From Heliocidaris erythrogramma (lineage: Eukaryota > Echinodermata > Echinoidea > Camarodonta > Echinometridae), in NCBI GenBank assembly GCA_025617745.1, contig CM046870.1, positions 4,469,285 to 4,533,284 of the forward strand: 64,000 nt of DNA. Reading direction: 5' to 3'. The translations under genes were made by a program, and so were the position numbers. This document shows positions 1 to 12,300 of this stretch, piece after piece (the first letter of the stretch is position 1; every line of letters begins with the position of its first letter). The notes under the pieces are model-generated. The model was not told where the DNA came from and did not search any database. It was given only the letters and a program-made list of their open reading frames with translations.

Positions 1-450
1 TTTTTTACTTAATGAAGGTTGAAAAATGACTGCATTTTACCTCACATTTTACCATGGGATCACAAGAAATAAATAATGCTTGATTTGAACCCAGATAGGA
101 TGAGCATTGTACTCCCAGCTTCATTTTGATTTTTTTACAATCTGCATCTCATGAAATTCACCGCCTCTCCTTGGAGAAATGGACAAGTGGTTATCACATA
201 CAGCATAAGGTAGGATTATCTCTTGATATTTGTTAGTTTGGAAGCCTTCACAAGCTGACGTCAAGTATCAGGTTTCATGCAAAATTCATGAACACATAAA
301 ATGCAAAGAAAGCTTGTTAAGAAGTTTGACCATCACGGAGAGATATAGTTTGACCGTCATGGAGGCAAGTTACAGAAAAACATTAGAAATACAGTTGCAA
401 GAGAATACACGTTCCTAAACATTCATTTTCAATTCCAGATACAATAGTCT

Positions 451-947
451 CGTCCACACGATGGGAGCTAAACTTTAAGTTTCGCTTGTAGTTTCAAAAC
501 TTTAAGTTACATGTAACTTGAAGTTATCTTGTAGTTTAGGATGACTTGTGGTTTTGAAACTGTAAGTTTACTTGTGGTTAAGCCCTTAAACCACGAGCAG
601 GGGGTCCTCAGTCAAGGTCTCCGGGGGGGGGGGGGGGGGGGGGCCCATATGAACATAATAAACTTAAAGTTTCGCAAGCTTGTGGTTAGGAATGACCTCG
701 CTGTTCATGTTAAATTTCCCGGTCATACCCTTCACTCGAATTATTAACATAGGATCTGTATGTGTACTGTACACACAATCGGCAGTATCTACTTCCGTGG
801 TAAACCACGAAGCTCGCTCTGCTTGTAGTTTGAGCTCGTTGTTTCAGGCTCGTGTGAACCCTCGCAGCTGCGGTTAGGGACTTGTGGTTTCGCTAACTTA
901 AGGTTTCGCTAACTTAAAGTTTCGAAACCACGAGTCCCGTATGAACG
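451..947. mobile_element. GTTCACAC-type foldback element (CTTTAAGTTTCG family), copy 1
   Basis: Ends CGTCCACACGATGGGA and GAGTCCCGTATGAACG are imperfect inverted repeats. The interior is built of inverted phrases such as AACTTTAAGTTTCG and CTTGTGGTTTCG, and a G21 run (623-643). It is related to 3438-3857. Confidence 0.6.
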
Positions 948-3437
948 TAGCTAATGTATTTTGAAGAGCAAGTGACCTTGATATATTGATTCCTACCTAT
1001 TTTTGACTATTCAACAACAACAAAAATGTGGTTGAAACTGACCTTCAGCCATCATTTTATACTTGATTTTTGAAGTCCTACATTATGGATACCTTTGAAA
1101 TTTAACCTGACTACAATATAAGGAATATTCATGACAAGATAACGTATTGAAGCTGATATTCATTATTGCTAATTCCCATGACGTCTGTATAAGATAGATG
1201 AAAAGAATGACTTGTTAGGATACAGAGACATCCTGACAAACCGTATGACAGATGTCAGAAAATTCAAACCCAAACAAAACAATATTTCGGAAAAACGATG
1301 TGCGAGGTTGTTTTGGTCCGGAAGAGAAAGACTCAAATGCATTTCCTATCCTTCCTAAAATCAGACCAGCTAACAAAACATTCATTGTAGAGTAAAGTAT
1401 TCCTTAGTAGTTTTTTTTTTATTTATTAGTTTTTTTTTAGGAAGCAAAATATCTCTTGTAAGCTATTTCAAGTTTGGAAAGAACTATCAGAAAGACTTGT
1501 AGACTTTAATTTGCTCTCCACTTTTGTTTGTTTATGAAAGTGACTTAAAATGCATGCACCACACTTCATAAATGTTAGTAAAATGTAATTAAGCTTCGGG
1601 GGACATTTTCTAAAGTGTCATTCAGTTTTAATATAACTATAAAGTCTAAGATGCTCAATCATCATGACAACGTCTTGAGTAATTTGAATACCGGTACTGT
1701 AAAAGAAAAAACGAAAACATTTACGACACTAAACTTTCACGAATTGTAAATGACAGCTATTCTTAGAGCAAGAAACTTTCAAGATTTGCCAAAATTGAGT
1801 GTTAGGTCAATAATGATTCAATGATTTTGAGGCATCAAACTTTCATGTATCTGAACCACTCAAGAAATTTGCGAACATTAATTGCGCGCAAAAGTTTCTG
1901 GTTTAACAGGATGTTGGTTAAAGCGCCTACTGAGAGCCAGAAGTTTAATTTTTTAAACTTTATTAAAAGTTCATGATTACTGCCCTTATAACTGTGCATG
2001 GATAAAATGATAATTTTTCTGAACTGTGTGGATCATATTATCATGGAAGTGTTTAAGTACTTTCCTGGTTGAATGCAAGGAAGCATCACATTAAGTCAGA
2101 GAGGTGTTACTATAAAAACCATACAACAGGAAGAACACATGTTGATCTTCTATCCTACCTTAAAATCTTCTCAGCGTGATTAGTCTTTAGATTTCTCTTT
2201 CCCTCCAAATAAAAGTATATTGAGGAAGATCCTCATTCCAACAGACCATTTTCACACATTATATACCTAAAAGATACTTGTGACGACATTCTGAAGTGAA
2301 AGTGAAAGTGTTTCTATTGTATAAAGAGAGTTGAAAATACTTGATGAATCCATTGAAATGTTGAAAACAAAACGGTCAAGTTACTTTTAAGGAGAAATTA
2401 ATGTACATCTGTTAGTCTTTGTTTTGTACACAATGAAAACCACAATTTATCTAACTAATGCAATTTACATCATTTCTATACAGTGTCTCTCTCTTCCTTG
2501 ATAATTTCACTATGTTTTACACTTTTAATTGATTTATGTATTTTGAAAAACATTGACTCCTGCCCACAAATGTCTCTTTTGCGTTACAAAGTTATTTATA
2601 ATTCATCCCTAAAAGGGTTGTTGAGAATATACATTGAATGACACTGTCAACTACTGCATTCTCCAATTCCCACAGACTTTAATACAGGGATGACCCAGTT
2701 CTTATGGGCAATGGGTTAAAGATTTAATATTCTGGCATCAATGTTCTGTCCTGACATTTTACAATCTACACCACTTAAAATGCAAGAAACAAAAACACTG
2801 CATTTTATGTAGTGAGTGGCCTACTGAAAGAGCTGCACGCATTAAAACTGGAGCAATGGAGGTCTCACGTAATTATATACAACACCTACAACATAACTAC
2901 AGCTGCGAATAAGATAAAACCACTCAAGAATACAATTGCAAATTGCAAGAAAGTTCTGTGAGTGTAAAATGAATCTTCTGTTATTCGAGGGAGCCCTTGG
3001 GGAATTTTTTCAGAAAAAAAATTGAAAGTTTCCTTGAAGGCACATTTTTAATCTCAAATTTTTAATCAATTACTTTGTTTTTATTCATTTATTCTATTCT
3101 TTCCTCTGGGGTGGGGGATGGCTGTCGGAGGATCCCTTCCTTACAAATCTTACATATATATCCACTCGTCTCCAACCCACCCCCCCTTCTGTTATTGTAA
3201 AGTCCTTTTGACAACTAACATACAAGTTATTTCCTCCTATGCCGCATTATATGTCAGTGATGCATCAAAATCAAAAGTCAAATCTGACATCATAATGTTC
3301 TGCCATAGTCATCATCTTGTTTCATTGGATTGGACTCTACTCAGATCTACCAGAGTGCTTCAATAATTGCAGCATCGGAAGTGAGTAGGAAAAGGAGCAT
3401 ACATCTACCTTTCCTGTCACAAGTTTTCATTAGCTCT
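948..3437. other. AT-rich stretch without recognisable genes
   Basis: No exon-like composition or splice-flanked frame was found; it presumably belongs to the next FMNL intron. The same holds for 4604-5551, 5597-6427, 6706-7465 and 8613-8811. Confidence 0.5.
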
Positions 3438-3857
3438 GTTCATACGGGACTTGGGTTTTCAAAACATTAAATTAGCGACACTTTAAGGTAACGAAACAAT
3501 GACTCGCTAATTACGACGACGGGGTTCACACGGGCACTCGTTGTTCTGAGATTACAAGTCAAATGATCCTTGTTTAACATGAACAGAGCGGTCATCGTTA
3601 ACGAGTTTGCTAAACTTAAAGTTTATTCAGTACATATAGTTTATAACTACGACGGAGGACCCCCCGCTTCTCGTGGTTTAGGTGCTAACTACAAACTCGC
3701 TTGTGGTTCTGGAACTACAAGCGAGCTCGTAGATTCAAAACTACGATTCCGTTCATACCATCTGAAACTTCAAGTGTTGAAACTACAAGCAAAACTTAAA
3801 GTTTTGAAACTACATGTAGAGTTCAGTCCACGGAAACTTTAGCTTGTGTGAACCGGG
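3438..3857. mobile_element. GTTCACAC-type foldback element (CTTTAAGTTTCG family), copy 2
   Basis: Ends GTTCATACGGGAC and GTGTGAACCGGG. It shares AACTACAAGCGAGCTC, TCGTGGTTTA, AAACTTAAAGTTT and CACACGGG-type phrases with copy 1. The 90-codon frame at 3570 is repetitive (KLQVLKLQAKLKVLKL) because of these phrases and is not a gene. Confidence 0.6.
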
Positions 3858-3984
3858 CTATTCTGAAAGGTTATTCGGATCATACTCAGCATTATATTGG
3901 CAGATGCTGTATACTGCAACTGGTTCATTGTCTGTTCCTAAACTAACGTAAATCCAAGGTTGCCATTAAATATCAGTTTATATT

Positions 3985-4603
3985 TGTGACCCGCCGTCTC
4001 AAAACCTACAATAAGTCGCACGGACCATAACGTAGCAAACAGCCCAAAATAGTCGATTTGCTTGGATCAGTCGATTTTCTGTTTTTGATAGAATTGGGTA
4101 GTTTCATTATCTTTCTATCATGTCTCAAGTTTGTGAGTCGTAATTCAACTTAGACATATGTTTTTGGGACATTTTAAAATGACTTCTTTTTTCGCCCGTC
4201 CAGCTAATGAATGTTTGGGGAGCTTTTTTAATACTTTCATTCAATGCCAAATTACTACTTTTACCTCTAAAGGGATTAAATTGATTTAATTCACCTTAAT
4301 CTGATAATCCCTTCATACAGGTTGCTATGGCCATTTGAATACCCAGTTTTACCTGGGCGCACACAGAGAGCGAAGGTTTAGCACTCTTTTGTTCCTAAGT
4401 TAAAGGGCCATTTTCTCTGAATAGGAGTTATTGATCGCTAGTTACTTACTGATTCTAAAAGTGATATTTAAAGGTGTTATCATTGAGTAAACCAGGCAAG
4501 TGATATACCGTTGGAAAGCTGAGAATCTCTACTTCCAGAAAATGTATAAAAAAAAAAAAAAAAATTTGGCGACTTATAGTAGGTTTTGAGGCGTCGGGTC
4601 ACA
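3985..4603. mobile_element. MITE with TGTGACCC ends
   Basis: TGTGACCCGCCGTCTCAAAA, then CCTACAATAAGTCGC, pairs with GCGACTTATAGTAGG, then TTTTGAGGCGTCGGGTCACA; about 35 bases with few mismatches. 619 bases, no coding frame. An A16 run lies near the right end (4549-4564). A partial relative lies inside 62274-63830. Confidence 0.83.
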
Positions 4604-5551
4604 TTTAGCCTATTAGTCTACCCCTATAATATATACTGAGTAGATCTAATTGCTAGGAATATCCTTTCACATTTTTATTTAAAGGGAAGATTAAGTTCTG
4701 GGAAAGGTAAAAAATAATTTAGAGTTTTTGATTCCTTTTATGTCAGTTTGGAAGAACATATCGTAGTAGAAATGTCCCCTGAAAAGGATTGTTCTCCAAA
4801 TGCCCTCATATTCAAAATATGACTGGGCCAAAGGGTACCCTGGTCTAGACCGGCTGACATTGTGGGCTAGACCCAGCACGAGTCAACCCTAGAGTCAGCT
4901 TCCTGGACCAGACCTGGTAGCTTGACACAGGAACTAGTACTAGTAGGAGCAGGAACCAGGAAAAGGAACCAGAAGTAGGATAAGCCTGGGTAGGGCATGA
5001 CGGAAAGTAAAGAAAGTATGGGAATAGTGTCATGGTCATTTTACTTTCGTTGATAAAGAAGAAATTACAGTAAAAAAGGGCTATTAGGCCCTAATACTCC
5101 TGAAAAATATTTCAAGTAACCCCCAATTTATTGATCCTTAGAGGAGCTTTCAATGAAAATTAAAGAAAAAGCCCATAATCAACAGAAAATATCTGGTACT
5201 TTACACATAAACATGTTGTTCTCCAATCACTTACAAATCCAAAAGCCTAATCTGTAATCTGCACTAAAACTCTATGTATTGAAGGTAATATTTAATTTTG
5301 GTACTCCCTCAAACGGTTTCAGTCAGATTTCTTGGATTTTTGTTGATAAATAGCAAGATACTAGCACTACACAGATGCTGTGAAGATTTCACCTCCTAAA
5401 GTGAACTATTTTACAAATGAGAGGTAAAAAATTATTTATATACCGGGCCAGGCATATAAACTACCAACAACGGCAGCATGCACTATAGGCTACACTATAA
5501 CGCGTGCAAAAACCTATGAGGATTACACACAGCTGTGACACACATGCTATC

Positions 5552-5596
5552 TCTCCACGAGAAGCCCCGAGACTGTTGCGTGGAGAGCCATCGGGG
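5552..5596. other. Two interleaved perfect stems (pseudoknot-like arrangement)
   Basis: TCTCCACG (5552-5559) pairs with CGTGGAGA (5579-5586), and CCCCGA (5565-5570) pairs with TCGGGG (5591-5596). The stems cross, as in an H-type pseudoknot with 5-, 8- and 4-base connectors. The segment is GC-rich in an AT-rich setting; no host gene is identified. Confidence 0.5.
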
Positions 5597-6469
5597 TGGA
5601 AAGGTCCTAGTGTTGGGCAGTACATGTACATGTACATGCATTCAGATATTTACCCTAAAATTCAACGGAAACCTCTTTCGATACAAGGAGAACAACATGT
5701 GACTATATACTGAACACGTTTCTTTCCAATTTCCTTTTTGCTACCAAACCTGTCCATGAGCTTTAAGAACAAGCTAATTTCTCCTAACACGTTTCAGACA
5801 AATATTATTCTTCTTACAGTGAAGATGCAACCATGATGGAAACATGTCCAGCTGAGTTGCTTGAGAGTTCAGCCCAGCTCATGATATTAATTCTCTTAGA
5901 ATCCATTAATCTATCATGATACCTTATAACCTTGAACAACATTTGGCAGCATCCTGTTTTTAGCCGCTCACTAAAAAACATTCATCCTCCGAACTCTGAG
6001 CAGTTGTTATTCTACGAGTAGCTGAATACTAACATCATGTTCATTACTTTTAAGTTCTCGAGCCTGTGATTTATTTGACAATCAATTACATTATTTTTAG
6101 GAGACTTATACTTGTATCATAGTTCTCATCAAAAATTACTTTTAACAGAGTGTTAAAGATGATTACTTTTTACCTATACAGTGAATTTCCAGTGGGTTTC
6201 AATCTTGTTTTCTTGGGCTTACATTAGTATTCATCAGGGTTTAAAAAATATTACATTAGGGCCTCTAATAAGAACTAAAGGAAAATTTGGGGGCATCTAT
6301 CAGCCCACGCATATATGCCTACAAAAATCCTACTCTCTATTTTTGCAACAGATTTCTTTTTTTTTTCTTCCTTTGGGCCTTCACACTCAACTTTTTTTTT
6401 TACTTTTCTCCCCCCCCCTTTTTTTTTGGGGGGGGGGGGGGGAGGTGGAAATAGGGTCACAACTCACAA

Positions 6470-6705
6470 GTGACATTTTGGGGTGCATTATTCCAAAAAT
6501 GAAAAAGGGTGCATAATTCCAAAGGTTCGTAATTCAGAAAATGCAACAGAACCTTACATAACTTTTCGGAATTAAAAAGCTTCAGAAATGTGAACCCCTT
6601 TTCATTTTTGGAATTATGAACCCTATTTCATTTTCAGAATTACGAACTATCGGAGTAACGAACCTTCGGAATTATGAACCCTCAGAAAAAGGACATGTAA
6701 TCTTT
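6470..6705. repeat. Degenerate array of GGTTCGTAATTCNGAAA-like phrases
   Basis: TTCATAATTCC, GTTCGTAATTCAGAAAATG and their complements (CATTTTTGGAATTATGAACC, TTACGAACTATCGGAGTAACG, AACCTTCGGAATTATGAACC) recur on both strands, making a jumbled, self-complementary block after the G15 run. Confidence 0.6.
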
Positions 6706-7465
6706 CCCCCATCTTTCTGTTTATTATTCATTCTCATTTAATGTCCCTCCATACAGACATAAAGCAATTGTTCCTATGACCCTGAACACAATAAGACCAT
6801 ACTCTATCCTTCATCATCATTTCCTTTCTTGTTATTTATAATCTCTTAATGTTCTTCATGTTTCCTTCATCGACTCTTTAAGATTTGCATATAATAATTC
6901 ATAAGGAAACAATGCTGATATCCTCAACATCATAAAGAAGATTAAGACAGGCTTTTGGGAGCTCAAACTCTTTTCATAATTACTTTGTTTGTTTTTTGTT
7001 TTTATCTCTTATATTTTACAGTAAATATTGTATTTGTGTACTTGGTATGTAATTTGTGTCTTATTTGTCATGCTAGATGTTTGTCAACTTGTCCTGCTTA
7101 CCCCTACAAGCTTTGCTTTCCAACAAGCCAGGATTAACTTGCACAAATCACATAGAGCTTGTCTTATTTTACAGTGTGTTCTTTTTAAAATCTATAGAGG
7201 AACTAGATGAATGCGCGGTCGGAATTTATGCCTCCGCCATCACCATATTGGAAATGTATGGCATACATGTACACTCTAAAAGGATTGGTCCAACAAAATT
7301 ACAAATCTTTTCACTTAAAAAGCACAGGAGACAGAAAATTTATTTCATTTCATTTTCAAATAAAAAACTTACCATTGATGACTTACAATGATCAAATACA
7401 CCAAGGAAATAGATATTTTATAGCAAATAGACCACTGTCCCCTTGAAATTTCTAAAATAGGTAGG

Positions 7466-8086
7466 CCTAGACTCCATTAACACCAAGCTTTTAGGCCGGC
7501 CTCGGGCCGGCCTAAAGCTTGGTGTAAATGCAAAGCCGGCCCGAGGCCCTCCCAAATTTGGGACTACCTCTGGAGGTAGTCTCGGGCCGGCCCGAGGCCG
7601 GCCTAAATTTGGTGTAAATGGAAAGGAGGCCTCGGGCCTCCAATTTTGCGCGCGATGCGACGCTGTTACGTAACAACAAACAAAACGCGCAAAGTATATC
7701 CGGAGTATCTGGCGTGCAAGCATCAACTGAACTAACCTCCGACATATTGTATTATAAATTTGATAAAGATATCAAAACAGACGACAATATCCCTGAACTA
7801 TCACCTATCCTGTTTTGAATTTCCTGATGCTGGTAAGAATTTTCTTATTTTACAGCAACCACCGAGGACACGGAGTCGGAGAGTATAACAAGACAACAAG
7901 CGCGAAAGAAAAAAAAATGTTTTGTTTACATGTAGGGCGACTTGTGCGGAGAGTTTGGGAAAGGAGGCCTTAAAATGCCGGCCCAATATTCGGTGTAAAC
8001 GCAAAAAATCTCGGGCCGGCCTAAATTGGAGGCCCGAGGCTGGCCTTGGGCCGGCCTTTTGGTGTAAATCGGGTCCTAGACTCCAT
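7466..8086. mobile_element. Modular GC-rich foldback element with 12-bp flanking direct repeats
   Basis: CCTAGACTCCAT occurs at 7466-7477 and 8075-8086. The 597 bases between start TAACACCAAGCTTTTAGG and end CCTTTTGGTGTAAATCGGGT. Inside, GGCCGGCC-containing palindromes recur at both sides (GGCCGGCCTCGGGCCGGCC near 7493), and GGTGTAAA recurs at the edge of each module (near 7521, 7611, 7990 and 8061). The centre is not repeated and is AT-richer. The frames on both strands are products of the palindromes, not genes. Confidence 0.72.
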
Positions 8087-8099
8087 ACATCACCATTTT

Positions 8100-8612
8100 A
8101 ATGTATATGACCTCTATGACCTTTGAACTTTGACCTTGAGACCCTAAAATCTAATCAGTTCATCGTCCCTCACATATGCATACATGTGCCAAGTTAGAGG
8201 CTGATCTGTTAAACAGTTCTGAAGTTATTGCGAGAACGAACCATTTTTATGTACATAATTACCATTGTGACCTTTGACCTTTGACCTTGAGACCCCAAAA
8301 TCTAATCAGTTCATCGTCCCTCCCATATGAATACATGGGCTATAAACTATAAAGTTAGAAGCTGATCCGCCAAACGGTTCCTAAGTTATCACAAGAATGA
8401 ACAATTTTTATGTATATAATGACCTCTATGACCTTTGACCTTTGACCTTGAGACCCCAAAATCTAATCAGTTCATCGTCCCTCCCATATGCATACATGGG
8501 CCAAGTTACAAACTGATCCCAAAAAAAAAACGGTTTTGAAGTTATCGCGAGAACGAAAAGGGGACGGACGGACGGACGGACGACCCAAAAACATAATGCC
8601 TCCGGCACCACC
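8100..8612. repeat. ~150-bp tandem/segmental repeat with GACCTTTGACCT cores and ACGG tail
   Basis: Three units each carry TGACCTTTGACCTTTGACCT-like cores (8117-8140, 8268-8291, 8429-8451), then GAGACCCCAAAATCTAATCA, GTTCATCGTCCCTC, a CATATGNATACATG segment and GAAGTTATCGCGAGAACGAA. The array ends in (ACGG)n at 8564-8581 and CATAATGCCTCCGGCACCACC. This end resembles a repeat widespread in marine invertebrate genomes, but I cannot assign its class. Confidence 0.75.
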
Positions 8613-8811
8613 AAAAATAAGTATATGCGTAGGCATAAAAATACAACCTTAAATATGCAAGATTTTTAGTTCATTATTCAGTGTGTCATATGGTTTACTA
8701 GAATTCATATTAAAAGGCATTTAGAAATGCATTAATATATTTAAAAGTTTAAACTCTTTGCATCTTATTGAACTGAGTTCTGTCCTACAGTGAGCATGTA
8801 TATTTTCTTAC

Positions 8812-8895
8812 CTGATCGCAAATCAGGTCCCATTTCTTCTCATCATTATACTGACGTAGAAGCTTCGCCTTCTCTGGTGGTAGATCCATTTGTGC
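8812..8895 (-). CDS. fmnl: Formin-like protein (FMNL family), internal coding exon at start of GBD/FH3 region
   Basis: On the minus strand a pyrimidine-rich tract ending ttccag at 8896-8901 precedes an 84-base open exon, which is followed by the donor gtaaga. The 28 codons begin [16 protein letters not shown] and end [10 protein letters not shown]. This matches what I know of the N-terminal GTPase-binding/FH3 domain of FMNL1/2/3 formins, where vertebrates have (A)[20 protein letters not shown] followed by ELICDQ. FMNL formins are Rho-family effectors that nucleate and elongate actin filaments at the cell cortex, filopodia and lamellipodia; this segment is part of the autoinhibitory, GTPase-binding half. 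The exon is phase 0 at both ends and so joins in frame to the upstream exon at 15588-15956. The next exon, expected to begin near ERFQ, was not found between 1 and 8811, so the following intron probably runs past the window edge. Exon identity is nearly certain; which FMNL paralogue it represents is not determinable. Confidence 0.93.
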
Positions 8896-9370
8896 CTGGA
8901 ATAAAAAAAAGAGAGAGAAATGTTTCAATTTTTAACATTTTCCAAACACTTCTATACAGTCTCTTACCATTGACAAACACTAATCTTTTCAAGAATATGT
9001 CAATATCCTCAAATTATTAAAGCCTATCAGGCATAGTTAGTTTCACCATGGAAATGTAACTAAGATTACCCTGGTGTCACAACTTTCATTAAAAATTATT
9101 CATTTCACAAGGAGAGGAAATCAAGAGACTCTGTGAGTCATATCAAAATCTGGTTAAAGAAATTAGCAATTTGTTAACTTTTACTTACAAAATAATGTAT
9201 TAAATGAGTAAAAGATAAACAGCGTTTCATTTTTGCAATGACTTACTTCCTTATATAAGTCATAAATATATATCTTATGTCACATATAACTGATAACTGC
9301 CAACAGTAATATGTTACTGAACAGTAACACATTATATAAGAAATATTCTTTGTAACTGTCTAAATACAAG

Positions 9371-9490
9371 GGACCAGACTCGACTAGCATTCATGCTATT
9401 TTCTGGTTCCTATTATCTTTGCACTCACTGTGAACATGTACAATGATGATTATTGCATTGGATAATAAATTCATTCATTCATTCATTCAC
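9371..9490 (+). repeat. Possible LINE 3' end with (ATTC)n tail
   Basis: GTGAACATGTACAATGATG, then GGATAATAAATTCATTCATT repeated to 9489. (ATTC)n tails after a short 3' UTR are typical of CR1-like LINEs. No coding part is present here, so this is tentative. Confidence 0.4.
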
Positions 9491-11936
9491 ATGTACATGT
9501 CTATATAGCAACAATGATAATGGAACTGTTTAACTATTCCTGATTGAAACTATACTTATATAGTTCCAACATCTTGCTCCATTCTGTTTAATCAAAACAT
9601 GTCAAGAGTTGAATCTGAATATCCTTTGATATTTGAATTGAACAATAAGTATTATTTCTCTATGCAAGAATCATAATCAAATAACTATCTACAATAACTT
9701 CATTGTCTGTGAAAGCTGCACATCTTCAAGCTTGCATATAAAGTGCAAATGACAAAAAAAACAAAAACATAATAGTATCACCATGTAGAAAATTTAAATG
9801 AATACATGCCTGTGGGAAATATTGTTAATATCAAAAGTATGTGTGTTATAACCGATTGTCATTATTCATTCAAAATAGTCATCCACAATTAATGAGTGAT
9901 GTGTACACAATTAATGATAATTTCACAATCAACGGAAATAATTACTAAAGGCAATTGTCCTGAAACAAATGTAAATAAAAATGGTTAATTTGCAATCCCA
10001 TAATCCCTTATCTCTGCACGCAACAGTACTATATGTCTGCAACTGATTTAAAAAATTGTGTTCAACAAAAAGGTTAATTGTGAGCTCATTATCATGAGTT
10101 CATACGCAATAAACTGTTTTGAATGGAAAAAAACACATTTGAATATTATCATTAATATTTCTCATTGGAATATTGTAAATGCAATGCATAGAAAAAAGGA
10201 TGAAAACGGCTCCTGTAGAAAAGGAAAATTACAAAATACATAAAAATAGACTTTAAAATCATGTTTGAAATTAAAAATAACATAATGATCAACATTTCTA
10301 ACAAATTATGGAAAGAATAGGAGTCATTAGTATGGAGGTACAAGGGTTTTGCAAAATAAGTTTTACAAAATATTAAATATAAAATATACAGCATTCAATC
10401 ACTTATGTTACTCTATACGTCAAATTGGAACAAGAAGGAACAAAAAGAAATGCCAGACATGTAAATCATTGGTTAACAATAACATAATTGAAATTCGGCT
10501 AGAAAATGGCATAAACATTAGAAAAAAATAAATATATAAAGAAAAATAATTGCATTCATAATTTTTGCATTCATTAATATTGAAAACTGTATGCAATCTG
10601 CAAATGAAAAAAAAAATGGATTAAATAGGTGAAACCTATTACCAGCAAACATCTTAAACAAAAGGTCAGGATATATAACGCTTGAGGGTTAACAACCTAG
10701 TTTCTCCAGACAGAGGTTATTGAACTCCACTGACCATATATCAACAAACTCTGACCTAAGGTGGAAGTGACAATAGTATTGAGGTGTACAGATACTGGAA
10801 AAACACAACCTAGAAATACCTGCCCTTATATAATAAGAACAAAAAGTGTTTACCAAATGTACATATCCTGAAAACAAACCAGGTATATTGACCTTTTTTG
10901 AGGAAATATCTGCATTTGTGCTTAACCCTAGTTGAGAAATTTGTGTGGTTTTGGCATGGTTGTGATTGTTATAAATAGAATATAAGTCCTTAACATATTT
11001 ACATGTATGACTCAACAATACATATACATGTAATACACAAAATAGATATAATGTGATACATAAATTATATGCCTATATGTATAGTTTTGATCGTTATCAT
11101 GGTCTAAAAAGTGCAAAATTGCACATACATGTACACTTACATGCAAAAGCAATTGTGCAAAGATCAGCAATGCCCCATTACTGACAAGAAAGGTGTTTTT
11201 CTTTAACAAGTAAAATTACATATATCTGCAGATGCATGACTTTAACAGGAAGAAAAACAAACACTCTACAATTTCAGTTCTATACTGATAAACACTGTGT
11301 AAACACTGTGTAATCATAATGCTATAAAAAATAAAATATAAGGTCTTTCTTTAACATGTTTAAAATGAAGCAGCTTCAATGTCACCTTTCTCTATACTCC
11401 AGTTATTCAGAAGAAAATTTGCACATACTTAAAAGAATTTTGCCATATTTGGTCATGGTTGGGACGGCGTCATATTGTTCACAATTCTGTAAATCATTTT
11501 TTTTCCCCGAGAACAAAGGAAATCAGCACACTTGTACTGCCACGTAAAGAGTCGACTTTCATTAGATTTACAGGATGTCCATAAATAAACTTGCGGGTGT
11601 CAATTTGAAAGAGTAGTTCATTGAAAGACCACTAAATGGATGAATTAAGAAATAGAATTTCAAATTTAGGACTCTTTCCATTCATTTTATTTACATTGAT
11701 TTATTAAAACATATTTTCCTTAAAGTAGGCCTATAAAACTGTTGAAAATGCTGTTGGAATGTGTAGGCTAATGTGTCCATAATATTGATAATGATGAATT
11801 TAATTTCCACAATAATAATCAATAGGCCTGAAACCTTGAATTTGTTTCTAAAATTGTATTTTGTATTTGAAAAAAACCCGAAAAAGAGCACTTATGTTAC
11901 AAGATGTAGGCTACATATCAACTTTAATACTTGCAT

Positions 11937-12027
11937 AAACAAATGGGTCAACTACGTAAACAAATGGGTCAACTACGTAAACAAATGGGTCAACTACGTA
12001 AACAAATGGGTCAACTACGTAAACAAG
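11937..12027. repeat. Minisatellite, 21-bp unit, about 4.3 copies
   Basis: Unit AAACAAATGGGTCAACTACGT repeated four times without change, then a partial fifth. Because 21 is a multiple of three, a chance frame shows NKWVNYV repeats; it is not a gene. Confidence 0.95.
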
Positions 12028-12136
12028 GGATTTCAAATATGTTTTTAGAATATGTTTTTAGAAATTTGGGTAAGTGAAATGAAATCAGTGTTGATCTGTG
12101 AGATGGAAAGACTCAATAACAGAAAAAAATTGTAGC

Positions 12137-12300
12137 ACTTTGTAAGTATGACAAGATTTGCGGCTTTGGGATAGGGGTATGGGAAACACAATATAGCTCA
12201 TGTCCCTCTCTTGCAGTTTCTTGCATAAGTGTGACAAGTTTTGTGGTTTTTAGGGGGTAGGGAACACGATATTGTTCATGTGCCCTACCTGTAGAGTATC
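12137..12300. repeat. Imperfect ~80-bp tandem duplication
   Basis: AAGTATGACAAGATTTGCGG ... GGGAAACACAATATAGCTCA is followed by AAGTGTGACAAGTTTTGTGG ... GGGAACACGATATTGTTCAT, and CATGTCCCTC by CATGTGCCCTACC. Confidence 0.75.

Noticed and set aside
7418..7745. Overlapping Pro/Arg-rich minus-strand frames of 77-102 codons
   Set aside because: They arise from GGCCGGCC palindromes of the foldback element.
1..8811. Next FMNL exon (expected ERFQ... to ...YLDPAVTRK)
   Set aside because: I looked for it on the minus strand and found no matching open segment with splice sites; it is probably beyond the window edge.
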